Positions 17,178 to 26,677 of a stretch of DNA of 64,000 nucleotides are shown piece after piece. This stretch comes from CAWAWP01 sp963841205. GTDB taxonomy: Bacteria; Chloroflexota; Ktedonobacteria; Ktedonobacterales; JADMIN01. Where the stretch lies: positions 178,721-242,720 of the forward strand of contig CAWJCH010000032.1 of NCBI GenBank assembly GCA_963841205.1, given 5' to 3'. A model generated the notes under the pieces. That model was not told the DNA's origin. It was given only the letters and a program-made list of their open reading frames with translations, and searched no databases. Position 1 is the stretch's first letter; each line of letters begins with the position of its first letter. Made by a program: the position numbers and the translations under genes.

Positions 17178-17885
17178 ATGACACGGAAGACGTGGATCGA
17201 CGACCTTCTCGAGCGGTTCCAACATCGCTGGGAGACCAATCCCCAGTATCGCGCCGCGATGTCCGGCGTGCTCGGCCTGGTCTTCCTGATCACGATCTGC
17301 GCCTGCGTCGGCGCGGTCGCCACCGGCGCCACGTCGGTGTTGCGCGCGATGGGGATCGGCGTGACCGCCAACGACGGCCCCAACCAGCCGAGCGGCACCG
17401 GCAGCGATATCAAGGGCGTCGCCACCTTCCCCATCACCACCGTTACCCCCGCCCAGGCAGCCGCCATCCCCTATGCCACAATCCCGGCCTCAGGAACGCA
17501 ACTCCCGACCGCGACCCCTAGCCCGACCCCTACCAACACCGCTACCGCGACACCCTGTACCTCCAACTGTGGCGGAGGCGGCGGAGGTGGGAACTCCGGC
17601 ACCGTTTCTGGTTCTGCGGTCGGGACCTGGCATCCTAGCCAGGTCAACGACTTCACCATACACACCAGCCAGCCGAACATCTATGTCTCGGTCATCATCA
17701 ACTATTTGCCCGGCATAGCGGGGTCGGTCCCCTTTCAGCCAGCGGGACAGACCGATGGCCTCGGGAATCTGACGGTACCGTGGTCGGCACCAGCCAATCT
17801 CGGCACTGGCACGGGTAACGCCACCATCACCGCAGACTTCTCACCTCAGGCGTACGGGTCCTTCAACATCCCGTGCGGTCCATAA
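17178..17885 (+). CDS. Membrane-anchored extracellular protein with Pro/Thr stalk
   Basis: The 235-aa product starts MTRKTWIDDLLERFQHR and has one membrane helix at about residues 32-55 (VLGLVFLITICACVGAVA). Next comes an extracellular Thr/Pro/Ala stalk with TPSPTPTNTATATP, then a poly-glycine stretch between cysteines. A beta-sandwich-like C-terminal domain ends in FNIPCGP. Topology is N-in, C-out. The start at 17178 is preferred over the longer frame because GGAG-type sequence lies upstream and the protein begins sensibly there. The function is unknown. Confidence 0.6.
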   Translation: MTRKTWIDDLLERFQHRWETNPQYRAAMSGVLGLVFLITICACVGAVATGATSVLRAMGIGVTANDGPNQPSGTGSDIKGVATFPITTVTPAQAAAIPYATIPASGTQLPTATPSPTPTNTATATPCTSNCGGGGGGGNSGTVSGSAVGTWHPSQVNDFTIHTSQPNIYVSVIINYLPGIAGSVPFQPAGQTDGLGNLTVPWSAPANLGTGTGNATITADFSPQAYGSFNIPCGP

Positions 17886-18093
17886 CGTGTCCCCTCGGGA
17901 CCCTTGGATTGATCTTCCAGCACGATCAGCTTGAATCGCCCACGATACTCCAAGCCATCTCACAAATCTCCATCGGCTGCAGTGGGCCTCCACCGGAGGC
18001 CGACGCTGCGACATCATGCGGCAGCCGCACATCAGGCTCCTCTGCCTCCGACTTGCGGGCTCGGAGCGTTGTGCCGCGTGAGAAGGAGGACGC

Positions 18094-18310
18094 CATGGGC
18101 GTGATCACGCTGGATCTGAACCCGCCAATGCTGCCCACGTCCGTGCCAGATTTGCGCGAGGCGGTGTGGGTTGGGGTCGCATGGATGCGGATTATCCCGC
18201 GGCATTCCGCGGGCATTGGGCAACCGTGGCGGGACACGATGAGCAGGGACGGCTCGTTGCCTGGTGCGCGATGCTCAGTGACGGCGTCCGTCACGATTCC
18301 GGCGCCGCCC
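18094..18310 (+). pseudogene. Truncated, frameshifted GNAT-like acetyltransferase start
   Basis: AGGAGG lies 5 nt before an ATG at 18094. The first ~28 codons read MGVITLDLNPPMLPTS and on to DLREAVWVG. The sense then continues in the next frame as DADYPAAFRGHWATVAGHDE and GRLVAWCAMLSDGVRH. The second part resembles the N-terminal half of GNAT acetyltransferases, where a strand-turn-strand ending in LVAW precedes the acetyl-CoA motif. The acetyl-CoA binding part is missing because the neighbouring convergent gene begins. One frameshift near 18165-18180 plus truncation make it a pseudogene. Confidence 0.45.
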
Positions 18311-19808
18311 GCCAGATCAGGTGCGGTGGGTGGGGCGCCTCGGTCGGGCAGACATCCCCTTGGCACATGATCTCGGGCTGCGGGGTAGAGACCACTGCCA
18401 GCAGCCATGGAGCGGCCTTGCCCGGCAAGTCGGTGACACCGAGCGTGCTGATGTCCAGACGGGTCATGTGAGCGATCTGCTGCGCTGTGGCGCTCGGCCC
18501 TGGCGCGAGCCGCCAAAAGGTGGTGCTGACCTGGTCGAGTTCATCGCTCGTGGGAAAAGCTGGACCGGTGCTCGCCGCCGTATAGCAGTCACCGTGCGCA
18601 TCCATCGCGACGACCGGCTGCGCGGCGAGGCTGGATTGGGCGACCGTCGCTCCGCGCCAGGTGGCGCCGCCATCATCGCTGCCGTAGAGCGCGACCAGGT
18701 GCGGCGACTCATAGGGTGGGAGCGGCCTGCTCCACGGCGTGCTGCGCGACCTGTGGACCGCATCCAAGGCTCTGCCGGCGGCCGGCGCGTCCGCGCCTTG
18801 CTGCCCCGTCGTGTTGCCAAGCACCGCTGGGTTGAATCCCGCGCAGAGGCGGTCGGGCTGGCCTGGCGTCGTGGCGAGCATGGCGCTGAACGATCCGCCT
18901 TCCGCCAGCGGCTGGCCGTACGAGAGCGGCCCACGCGGACCAACCGCGCCAAGTGTCGTCCACGTCCGGCCGCCATCGCTCGAATGTTCGAGCACCGTGG
19001 CGGGCAGATCGGGCAATGTCGACCCCGCACCGCCCTGTACATTTGAGGTGAACCACTGCTCGCTGCGCGCCATCAGGCGATACCAGGCACCGGGCGCGTG
19101 GTAGTCCGGGGTGAGTCCCGTCGGGAAGAAGCCCTGCTGCGCAAGCGGATCGGCGCTCGCGTCGAGCGAGCGCCACGTGCGGCCATCATCGGCGCTGATG
19201 AAGAAGCTGCCAGGGAGTGCATTGCCGGCCTGGCCAAGGGCAATGGCGCCCAGTGAGGAGAGCTGGCCGTCACGGTAGGCCCCCGCACTGAGCAGGGTGA
19301 AGACAGCTTGCAGGGTAGTCGGGTAGGTGGCGTCGGTGGCAAGTGCCTGCCAGGTATCGCCCGCATCGTGACTGACGGTGATGAACTGCGGCGAGTTCGC
19401 CTGCGGGCCGCCTAGGTTCTCGGCGAAGACCGTGCCGTTTCCGCCGGCAGGCAGGGCGACCTGGCATCCCCCGTAGAATTGTGTGGTCGGCAGCATCTGC
19501 CAATGGACGCCAGCGTCACGCGTGCGCCAGATATGGGCCGGTCCCATGGGCGCGGCGCTGGTGTGGGCGGTCTGGTCGCCGATGCAGGCGACGATCAAGC
19601 CGGGAACGTCCGGGCTGACGGCGTACGATGTGATCTGTTCGCCGGTCGGCGGGGTGCTGTCGTGCCAATCCGCGGGCGGCGTGTAGGCAGTGCCCGTGGC
19701 GACTCCACAGGCGGCCAGCCCCAGGACGGCCAGCCCCACCACCGCCGCGAGCGCGACCGATCGGGCGCTCCCTACGCTGAGGCGGCAGCGACCGGTCGGT
19801 GCATGCAT
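18291..19808 (-). CDS. Lipoprotein with Asp-box (BNR/sialidase-like) repeats
   Basis: The 505-aa product has a basic start and a hydrophobic core, then the lipobox-like LGLAAC, so it should be a lipoprotein facing outward. At least four Asp-box signatures are visible: TRDAGVHWQ, SHDAGDTWQA, SADDGRTWRS, SSDGGRTWTT and SDDGGATWRG. They mark a six- or seven-bladed beta-propeller of the sialidase/BNR type. No catalytic sialidase residues could be verified. The start at 19808 is chosen because GAGGAGGG lies 5 nt upstream. A similar propeller is fused to an anti-sigma factor at 22805. Confidence 0.8.
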   Translation of the reverse strand: MHAPTGRCRLSVGSARSVALAAVVGLAVLGLAACGVATGTAYTPPADWHDSTPPTGEQITSYAVSPDVPGLIVACIGDQTAHTSAAPMGPAHIWRTRDAGVHWQMLPTTQFYGGCQVALPAGGNGTVFAENLGGPQANSPQFITVSHDAGDTWQALATDATYPTTLQAVFTLLSAGAYRDGQLSSLGAIALGQAGNALPGSFFISADDGRTWRSLDASADPLAQQGFFPTGLTPDYHAPGAWYRLMARSEQWFTSNVQGGAGSTLPDLPATVLEHSSDGGRTWTTLGAVGPRGPLSYGQPLAEGGSFSAMLATTPGQPDRLCAGFNPAVLGNTTGQQGADAPAAGRALDAVHRSRSTPWSRPLPPYESPHLVALYGSDDGGATWRGATVAQSSLAAQPVVAMDAHGDCYTAASTGPAFPTSDELDQVSTTFWRLAPGPSATAQQIAHMTRLDISTLGVTDLPGKAAPWLLAVVSTPQPEIMCQGDVCPTEAPHPPHLIWRAAPES

Positions 19809-20120
19809 CTGACCCTCCTCGGCGACAGCACTGCCTCTGACCACGCGCTCATCTTCCGGTACGGCGCCCCTCGCCCAGTGCGTGCCGGCGACACTCCGCC
19901 GGTCCTGGTCCTAAGACGACTGCGGGGCGGAAATTGTTCCGCTGCGTTCGACTGCCCGCGCACATCCGCCCTGCTCACGGCGCTCTTCGAACCGTTGTGC
20001 GGCCGATTCACCGCGCAGCGGCTGGAGGGCGCGCCACCTGTGGGGCTCGCCACGCACTGCCGGGCGAACGCGCCGATGGTGGCTCCCTGGTTGGAACGGA
20101 TGAGGAGCGGAGTGCATTGT

Positions 20121-20199
20121 GGGTCCGTCAAGTCCATAGTCGCCTTGTTTTTTCGCCGCCCCCCTCACGTCAACCCGTTTCGCCGCTGCGCTTGCCTTA
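20121..20199 (+). repeat. Dispersed ~80-bp repeat, copy 1
   Basis: This stretch shares gtcaagtccatagtcgcctt followed by gttttttcgccgc and, after a small indel, caaccc-tttcgccgct-cgcttgcctt with 26678-26759. Both copies lie 80-90 bp upstream of a small membrane protein gene on the same strand, so the repeat may hold promoter or regulatory information. Confidence 0.75.
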
Positions 20200-20284
20200 C
20201 AGACTGCCGCTCGGCTGTTCAAGGCGGCTGCTTGCACGTATACTGGTGGGAGGTGATGGCAGCCCATGGGTGGGGGGATGCGCC

Positions 20285-20799
20285 ATGCGGAGACGAAACG
20301 TCCTGATCGGCACGCTCGCTATCGTCGTCGTGGTGGCGGCCATCGGCGTTGTCGTATATACGCTACACACGCGGGCGTCGTATCCGGGCCCAGACGCGCC
20401 CGTCGCCGTCGTGTGTCCGGGGCCGCCCGATCCCGTGAGCGGCCAAGGCGGCGGTGGCATCCGTCCGCGCAACGACTGCACGCCGTCATTTTCGCAGCAG
20501 GACGTGGCCGACTATGTGGCGCATGGCGCGAACCTGGGCAAGATATCGTCCGACGGACAGCCGACCGTCACGCAGATCCTATTCGTCACCATCGGCGACC
20601 TCGGCCGCGTATCGCACGACAGCGAGTGGGAGGCCAATTACCCCGGCGACCTGCTCGTCTGCTACGCCGGGTTGCGCGGCACGTTCTACGTCTCCATTCC
20701 AGGGGAGGCACCGCGCCCCCCAACAGCGCCGCCTACATTATGTTCGACGCACACACCGGCAACGTGCTTGCGATGGGCACGGGCGCACCGCTAGGTTGA
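20285..20799 (+). pseudogene. Membrane-anchored hypothetical protein, frameshift near C-terminus
   Basis: The protein starts MRRRNVLIGTLAIVVVVAA with one N-terminal membrane helix. An extracellular part follows with paired cysteines and LYVSIPG-like beta sequence. At a run of six C (20716-20721) the original frame turns into Pro-rich nonsense. The neighbouring frame continues as SAAYIMFDAHTGNVLAMGTG and stops at 20799, a natural ending. One indel in the homopolymer explains the break. It lies downstream of the dispersed repeat and shares style with the lipoprotein at 24468. No family is recognised. Confidence 0.6.
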
Positions 20800-21092
20800 C
20801 ACGCTTGGGGACGAAGGCACTTCCTCCGTTCTGCTCGCGTCCAGGACCAGAGTAACACGCACACCCCGGTCAGCTCGTCGACAGACCCTAGAGAGGGCCA
20901 ATTGTCGGCTGGCGCTGCCAGGACTGTCATCGGAATATTCGTCAAACGAGCTGAGCTTGCGCACGTTAGCTCGCTCGAGCTATTCCGAGCCATCTCGAGC
21001 CATGTTGAGCCATAGGCGGGAGCGTCTATTGGTGCGCGTCGTACCAGCGGGACTATGTTATCTATGCAAATCGCGAGCGATAGGAGAGCAGA

Positions 21093-21911
21093 ATGGGCAT
21101 CCTGACGGAGAGCTATACGTTGAACACGGGCGCCAAGATCCCAAAGATTGGCTTCGGGACATGGCAGACGCCTAACGGAGACATCGCCTATAGCTCGGTC
21201 CTGAGCGCCCTGAAAACCGGCTATCGCCATATCGATACGGCCAGAGTCTACGGCAATGAGGCCAGCGTCGGACGCGCTCTCAAGGAGAGCGGCATACCGC
21301 GCGACGAGATATTCCTGACCACCAAACTCCCCGCCGAACTGAAGGACGCCAGCAGGGTCGAGGAGACCTTCCAAACGTCACTGAGGACGCTCGGCGTGGA
21401 CTACGTCGATCTATACCTCATCCACGCCCCGTGGCCCTGGGGAGAGCAGGGTGCCGACTACACCAAAGAGAACATCGCCGTCTGGCACGAGATGGAAAAT
21501 CTCTACCGGAGCGGACGGGCGAAGGCTATCGGCGTGTCGAACTTCAACGTCGATGATCTGACCGCCATCCTGGAGAATGGCAGCGTCGTGCCTGCGGCCA
21601 ACCAAATTCGCTGGTTTATTGGGTACACCGAAGACGACATCACGGATTTCAGCAAGAGCATGGGCGTGCTGGTCGAGGCGTATTCGCCGCTCGCCACCGG
21701 GAGCATCCTGGGCGACCACGAACTGAAGAAGGTGGCCGGGAACTACGGCAAGACGGTGGCGCAGATCTCCATTCGCTACTGCCTGCAGCACGATACCTTG
21801 CCCCTGCCGAAATCGACCCACGACGAGTACATCGCGGAGAATGCCGACGTCGATTTCGACATCTCGGCCGAGGACATGGTCGCCCTCGATGCCTTGGCGA
21901 CCAACGTCTGA
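21093..21911 (+). CDS. Aldo/keto reductase
   Basis: The 272-aa product is a complete (beta/alpha)8 NADP(H)-dependent oxidoreductase of the AKR superfamily. It has GFGTWQTPNGD near the start and GYRHIDTARVYGNE with the catalytic Asp and Tyr. LTTKLP supplies the catalytic Lys and LYLIHAPWPWG the catalytic His. IGVSNFN and YSPLATGS follow at the usual places, and LPLPKSTHDEYIAENADV lies in the cofactor-binding end. Such enzymes reduce aldehydes, ketones or methylglyoxal. AGGAG lies 8 nt upstream of the ATG. It appears to be a single-gene unit, followed 32 bp later by a GAAGAG-loop hairpin. Confidence 0.93.
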   Translation: MGILTESYTLNTGAKIPKIGFGTWQTPNGDIAYSSVLSALKTGYRHIDTARVYGNEASVGRALKESGIPRDEIFLTTKLPAELKDASRVEETFQTSLRTLGVDYVDLYLIHAPWPWGEQGADYTKENIAVWHEMENLYRSGRAKAIGVSNFNVDDLTAILENGSVVPAANQIRWFIGYTEDDITDFSKSMGVLVEAYSPLATGSILGDHELKKVAGNYGKTVAQISIRYCLQHDTLPLPKSTHDEYIAENADVDFDISAEDMVALDALATNV

Positions 21912-21942
21912 ACCGTCGGACTCATCTCGACTGCGCCCGATG

Positions 21943-21971
21943 CCTGCAGAGATGAAGAGCACCGCTGCAGG
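21943..21971 (+). repeat. GAAGAG-loop stem-loop, copy C
   Basis: An outer 7-bp stem CCTGCAG/CTGCAGG encloses an inner pair region with two mismatches and the 7-nt loop GAAGAGC (21954-21960). It starts 31 nt after the reductase stop codon, the same spacing as copy A after its gene. The stem bases differ from the other copies yet still pair. Confidence 0.75.
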
Positions 21972-22202
21972 TGATATTACTCAGCTACTTGCCTTGGTGT
22001 GACCTTTCCTGCTCGTGCGGTGTATGTCCGTTATGGATATGCACTGAGGGGTAAGCGTCCGTGGCGTATGATCGCCGGCGCGCCCGGGCACGGAGCGGAG
22101 AGGGGCGTTTGGGGTGAGCGAGAGGATGCTGGCCGTGTCCGCGCTGTCGAAACCCGGCGGGGCGGCAGGTTTGGGGGGATCCCGCTCTGGGATCGCCTGG
22201 TC

Positions 22203-22805
22203 ATGGCGATCCAGGAGGGTGCGAGGACGACGGCCTCGTCCTCGGCATCCCCGGCACCCGCGGTCCCGAGACCAGAGGCGATCGAGGACTTCGAGCCATT
22301 CTTCCGCCGGCACGAGCGCGAGATCTTCGCGTACCTCTGGCGCATGACCGGCGATGAGCATGGCGCCAACGATCTCGCGCAGGAGACCTTCCTGCGCGCG
22401 TGGCAGCACTTCGCCCGGATCCGCGACTTCGAGCGCCCCGGCGGTTGGCTCTTCCGCGTCGCCACCCACCTCGCGCTGAACCACCTCCGCGACCGGTCCG
22501 CGCGCTTCGGCGTCCCGCGTCCCACCCACTCCGGTGAATCGGGCAGGCCCACGCCGCGCCCAGCGGCATGGCCCGAGGGTCACACGGACGACCTCGCCGG
22601 GCGTGTCGCCGAGGCCGACCTGGTGCGCCGCGCGCTCATGGCGGTCTCGCCCCGGCAGCGGGCGGCGCTCATCCTGCGCGAGGTCTACGGCCTCCCCTGC
22701 GACCAGGTGGCCGCGACGCTCGGAACCTCGGTCGGCGGCGCCAAGACGCTGCTCTGGCGTGCCCGCGACGAGTTCCGCAGCCGCTACGCCGAGGAGGACC
22801 GCTGA
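22203..22805 (+). CDS. ECF-type RNA polymerase sigma factor
   Basis: The product (200 aa from ATG 22203; the open frame extends further upstream) has sigma region 2 with FFRRHEREIFAYLWRMTGDE and NDLAQETFLRAWQHFARI. Region 4 has VSPRQRAALILREVYGLPCD and the helix-turn-helix VAATLGTSVGGAKTLLWRAR. The stop codon overlaps the start of the following anti-sigma gene (TGATG), which shows translational coupling. The start is uncertain because no strong ribosome signal is present. Confidence 0.9.
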   Translation: MAIQEGARTTASSSASPAPAVPRPEAIEDFEPFFRRHEREIFAYLWRMTGDEHGANDLAQETFLRAWQHFARIRDFERPGGWLFRVATHLALNHLRDRSARFGVPRPTHSGESGRPTPRPAAWPEGHTDDLAGRVAEADLVRRALMAVSPRQRAALILREVYGLPCDQVAATLGTSVGGAKTLLWRARDEFRSRYAEEDR

Positions 22806-24361
22806 TGGCAACGCCCGACGCCCCGAGCCGTCCGAGGTGTCCCCTCGGCGTCTCCACTCGCACGCTCTCCGCCTTCCGCGACGACGCCTTAGGCCGGGCC
22901 GAGGCTGCGCGACTCGCCTCGCATGTCGAGACCTGCGCCGCCTGTCGCGATCGCCTCTCCGCATTCTCCGCCCTTTCCTCCCGACTGCGCTCCGAGCGGC
23001 CTCCCGAGCCCGATGATCGGCTGTGGCAATCGGTCGCGACCGCGGCGATATCGACCAAGCGCGCCCCGCTGCCCCGACTCCGATACGGCCACCGGGTGCG
23101 CGCGGGCCTTTCGCGCCCCACGATGCGCGGGCTCCGCGCCATCGCCGCGGCGATCCTCGTCACCGTCGGCTTGGTGACGCTGCTGATGCTCCACCGTCCG
23201 CATGCACCTACGCAGCAGGTCCCCACGGCGACGCCCGCGCCCGCGACGCCGTCGCCCTCGCCGACCTCGACCGCCACGCCCAGCCTGCTCGCCCCGCACC
23301 CGCTCACCTGGCGGCCCGTCGGCCTCCCGAATGGAGTAGCCCAGCTGGGGGCGCTCCGGCCCGCTGGCGACGGCGAGTCGGCCTACGCCTGCGTCGTGGG
23401 CAGCGACCCACACGGCGACAGCACCCTGGAGATCTGGCACACTTCGGACCGGGGGACGGACTGGAGCCCGGCGCGCGTGGTGCCGAGCGAGCCCACGGCC
23501 AACGGGTGCGAGCTCGTGGTGGACGCGTCCGATCCGTCCGTCGCTGCGCTCGCCTGGGTGCCGCGCGGGGGCGGCGCGGGCGACCCGTACACCGGACTCA
23601 TGACCACGGTCGACAGCGGCGTCACGTGGCAGGACGCGTCCTCGAGCACCACGGAGCAGATCGACCAGCTCGACTCACGCGATGGCGAGATCTTCGCGCT
23701 CCGCGAGACGGTCGATAGCTCCGGCTCTGCCGGCTATCATCTGTGGGCCAGCAGCGACCGCATGCGCACCTGGCGCCAGGTCGATCGGGGCATTTCGCAG
23801 GGCGCTCTGCTGGACGATGCGGGGTTTTGGCTGCAGCCCGATGGTGTGGGGATCCTCCTCGTGTTGAGCGGCGGCGCCACGGGAGCGCCATCCCAGCTCT
23901 GGATCGCGTCGGATGGCGCGACCTGGCGGCAGCTCGCCGCCCCCGGCACGCTCCCGACCTTTTGGCCGGCGCGCTACGCCAGCCTCGGAGTGCCGGCGAA
24001 AGGCATCGTGGCGCGTTCGATACAGGGGCGATTCTCTATCTGCGTCGCCGAGGTCATGCCCGTCAACAACGGCCAAGCGCTGACATGCACGGTCGACGGC
24101 GGCCAAACCTGGCAAGCCCGGACGGCCTTACCGTTCGACGCCAACCTTGTCGACATCACCTCCGACGGCGCGCTGCTCGCATCCGGACCTGGTGCGCTCT
24201 TTCGCCTCGCCAGCGGGTCCGCGCAAATGCAACCACTCGGGGCGCTGTCTCAGCCGATTGTGGTGTACTGCCCGACGCCGGAGCTCGGCATCCTGTGGGC
24301 AGTTCCTGCGGCCACGGGCGCGAATGGCGACCCACCCGCCGTCGCTGCGTATACGGCGTGA
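22805..24361 (+). CDS. Zinc-finger anti-sigma factor fused to Asp-box sensor domain
   Basis: The 518-aa product begins with an anti-sigma zinc finger containing HVETCAACRDRL (His-x3-Cys-x2-Cys, about residues 39-46). One membrane helix lies at about residues 112-132, then a Pro/Thr stalk (TPAPATPSPSPTSTATPS). The large extracellular region has Asp-box motifs such as TSDRGTDWS, TVDSGVTWQD, SSDRMRTWRQ and TVDGGQTWQA. This suggests that an outside propeller domain senses a ligand and releases the overlapping ECF sigma factor inside. Start and stop overlap with the sigma gene. The ligand is unknown. Confidence 0.85.
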   Translation: MATPDAPSRPRCPLGVSTRTLSAFRDDALGRAEAARLASHVETCAACRDRLSAFSALSSRLRSERPPEPDDRLWQSVATAAISTKRAPLPRLRYGHRVRAGLSRPTMRGLRAIAAAILVTVGLVTLLMLHRPHAPTQQVPTATPAPATPSPSPTSTATPSLLAPHPLTWRPVGLPNGVAQLGALRPAGDGESAYACVVGSDPHGDSTLEIWHTSDRGTDWSPARVVPSEPTANGCELVVDASDPSVAALAWVPRGGGAGDPYTGLMTTVDSGVTWQDASSSTTEQIDQLDSRDGEIFALRETVDSSGSAGYHLWASSDRMRTWRQVDRGISQGALLDDAGFWLQPDGVGILLVLSGGATGAPSQLWIASDGATWRQLAAPGTLPTFWPARYASLGVPAKGIVARSIQGRFSICVAEVMPVNNGQALTCTVDGGQTWQARTALPFDANLVDITSDGALLASGPGALFRLASGSAQMQPLGALSQPIVVYCPTPELGILWAVPAATGANGDPPAVAAYTA

Positions 24362-24467
24362 TACGTCGTGATGTGTCACGCATCGGCGGCGCAGGCGACG
24401 GCGGGTGGGTCGCCTGCCTACCTGACATGCATCGATGGCCGATGGATGAGCTACGAGGGGGTATCTC

Positions 24468-25082
24468 ATGCGCTCGAAATGTTCCGCGCCGCGTCCACGC
24501 GCGCTGCGACCGCTGGTCGTCCTGGGCTGTTCGCTCACGGTGCTGCTGGCGCTCGTTGGCTGTCAACAGGCGACCAACCGCGCGGGGGATGGAACCGTGC
24601 CGACATCGACATTGACGCCGAAGCAGGCGGCACTGGCGACAACAGCAGCGGGAGCAACGGCGATCTCCAACACGCCCTACCCCCAGAAGCACCCCGGATC
24701 GGTGACGCCGATCACCTCGTGTCCCATGCCAACGCCCCAGCCGGGTATCTTCGCCCCGAGCCTGCCCACACAGGGCTATCTCGATGCCGTCGTGGACAAT
24801 TCGACCGCCGTCATGCCTGCTGATCAGCCGTTGTATGACTACGTCATCTTGGCCGGTAATCGGAAAGTCGTTCCAGCGCAGGGCCTGCTGATAGTCATGC
24901 GGCTGGCACGCGACCCATGCGCCAACCCGGCGTCCGGCACAGTGTGGACATACTACGACACGCCCTTCCAACAGGGCCACGTCCAGCTGATCGCGGTCGC
25001 TGGCGATGCAGTCACCTTCACGACCGCGGGCGGTGGGAGTATCACACGTCGCTTCGACTTCGTCACTGGACAGTTCTTCTAA
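24468..25082 (+). CDS. Hypothetical lipoprotein
   Basis: The 204-aa product has an Arg-rich start, the hydrophobic core LVVLGCSLTVLLALVGC with a lipobox Cys at about residue 32, then a Thr/Ala-rich linker. A globular C-terminal part contains TVWTYYDTPFQQGHVQLI and ends SITRRFDFVTGQFF. GAGGGGG lies upstream of the ATG. It follows the sigma/anti-sigma operon by about 105 bp on the same strand and could be part of its regulon, but nothing proves this. No family is recognised. Confidence 0.7.
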   Translation: MRSKCSAPRPRALRPLVVLGCSLTVLLALVGCQQATNRAGDGTVPTSTLTPKQAALATTAAGATAISNTPYPQKHPGSVTPITSCPMPTPQPGIFAPSLPTQGYLDAVVDNSTAVMPADQPLYDYVILAGNRKVVPAQGLLIVMRLARDPCANPASGTVWTYYDTPFQQGHVQLIAVAGDAVTFTTAGGGSITRRFDFVTGQFF

Positions 25083-25416
25083 TGTGCAGTCGAGTCAGCG
25101 ACGAAGAATTCGGCAGTCGTCATGCCTCGTCGGCACTCAGATGTTCCTCTTTTTGGCCCAACTGTTTGCTGAGGATCGCTGAGGGTCGCCAAAGCCCAAG
25201 TCATGGGATTAATGCTGTGCCAGATATCGCCGCTCGTCGCCTGGTGTCGTCGGGATGTCACTTTTGTCGTCAAACGGGTCCGCTGACGCATCGAGTGTCT
25301 GCGCCTGTGGTGACACCATTGCGCAGGTGAAGAGAACCGCCGCACCGCGCATGGGCATCAAACTCGAGAGGGCTGTGCACGTTCAGCTGGCGACCTCTCT
25401 GCGTCCTCCTGCGAGG
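25083..25416. other. Intergenic region between convergent genes
   Basis: About 330 bp with no gene. It contains GAAGAG-loop copy D and lies between convergent genes, so it should terminate both. Confidence 0.5.
25321..25343 (+). repeat. GAAGAG-loop stem-loop, copy D
   Basis: GGT/ACC and GCG/CGC pairs flank a two-base internal mismatch and the 7-nt loop GAAGAGA (25329-25335). It is weaker than copies A, C and E but in the same orientation. Confidence 0.6.
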
Positions 25417-26571
25417 TCAAGGCACGAAGCGGCCCAGCGCCCCATCCGCAGCGAGCCACAGGGCACCATCGGGGCCGAGCCCGAGCGGGAAGACGTCCGT
25501 CGACCCGCCTGGCGCCGGCGGTAGGGTGTACTCGGTGACGGCGCCGCTTGCGTCAACCCGGCCCACCGCACCGCGCCACCGCTCGCCGAACCAGACGGTG
25601 CCGCCCGGGCCGACGGCTAGGCTGTCCACCTGGCACGGCTCCCCGTTGCTCCCGTCGACGCCGGGCATGTAGCAGGGCGCATGCGGCAGTGGGAACTCGG
25701 CGATGGCCCCGCGCGGCGAGATGCGCCCCACCAAGCTCTCGTTCGGCACCACGAACCAGAGGTTGCCGTCGTGGGCGGCAACTATGAAGCTCGGCTCCTG
25801 GTCGAGGTCGGGCAGCGGGTACTCGACGATGGCGCCGGTGGCCGGGTCAAAGCGCCCGATACGACCGATCCCATCGGTGAACCAGATGCCGCCGTCCGGG
25901 CCGGTCGCGAGGCCGAACCAGGGACGGGCCGGTTCCCCGCCATGGGCGGGCAGGGGGTATTCGGTCAGGTGCCCGGCGGGGGTGAGCCGCCAGTGCGCGC
26001 CGTCGCCGAGGTCGGTCAACCAGAGGTCGCCATCCGGCCCGACGGCGAGGGCGCCCGGCTGGCTGTTGGGGCCGCTGCCCGGCGGGACGGCGGGGGTCGG
26101 CGGCACGGGATACTCGGTGACCTGCCCCTGCGTCGTGACGCGGGCGACAGCGTTCCCGTAGACCTCGGCGACCCACAGTGCCCCGTCGGGCCCGGCGACG
26201 ATGGCGACGGGGTTGGCGCCGGGGTTGGGCAGCGAGAAGGTGAACGTGACGTCTCCACCCGTGGTAGCACGCGCGACGTAGCTCTCGGGGGGCGGCTGGT
26301 CGGGCACGAGGAACTCGATTTGCCGACTGGCGGTGAGCCAGAGGTTGCCGTCGGGCCCGACGGACATGGCCGTCACCGGCGGCAGGTCGGCGGGCAGGGT
26401 GAACCAGGTGACGTGCGGACCCGTCGTCGGTGAGGGAGTCGCCGTCGACACTCGGTGTGCGCTTGTCGATGTTCTCATGTCGCAGCCCGCCGCGCAGAAG
26501 ACCGCCGCCAACGCGGCGATGCGGGTTACGGTCGACGCGGCGCGGCGCACCGAACTGTGCTCGCTGATCAT
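25417..26571 (-). CDS. Vgb-like beta-propeller lipoprotein
   Basis: The 384-aa product has a signal peptide with lipobox VFCAAGC. Repeated blades follow of the virginiamycin B lyase/streptogramin lyase-like propeller: VGPDGNLWLT, AGPDGALWVAE, VGPDGDLWLTD, TGPDGGIWFTD, AAHDGNLWFV, VGPGGTVWFGE and LGPDGALWLA. Seven such motifs make a seven-bladed propeller. True Vgb enzymes linearise streptogramin antibiotics with a metal and His. Many lipoproteins with this propeller have no known activity, so an enzyme role is not claimed. The start at 26571 has GAGGGGTG upstream. Confidence 0.85.
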   Translation of the reverse strand: MISEHSSVRRAASTVTRIAALAAVFCAAGCDMRTSTSAHRVSTATPSPTTGPHVTWFTLPADLPPVTAMSVGPDGNLWLTASRQIEFLVPDQPPPESYVARATTGGDVTFTFSLPNPGANPVAIVAGPDGALWVAEVYGNAVARVTTQGQVTEYPVPPTPAVPPGSGPNSQPGALAVGPDGDLWLTDLGDGAHWRLTPAGHLTEYPLPAHGGEPARPWFGLATGPDGGIWFTDGIGRIGRFDPATGAIVEYPLPDLDQEPSFIVAAHDGNLWFVVPNESLVGRISPRGAIAEFPLPHAPCYMPGVDGSNGEPCQVDSLAVGPGGTVWFGERWRGAVGRVDASGAVTEYTLPPAPGGSTDVFPLGLGPDGALWLAADGALGRFVP

Positions 26572-26677
26572 CAGACACCCCTCACGTTCTCCGACTCGCC
26601 GCTTGCTATAGTTTACGACGGGGCAGCCGAAGAGTGAGGCGGGTAGAGCGTGGTCGATCCTGGCACATCCTCGCGAT

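Noticed and set aside
25417..26571. True virginiamycin B lyase (antibiotic resistance)
   Set aside because: The propeller repeats match, but the lipoprotein form and lack of verifiable catalytic His context do not support a resistance call.
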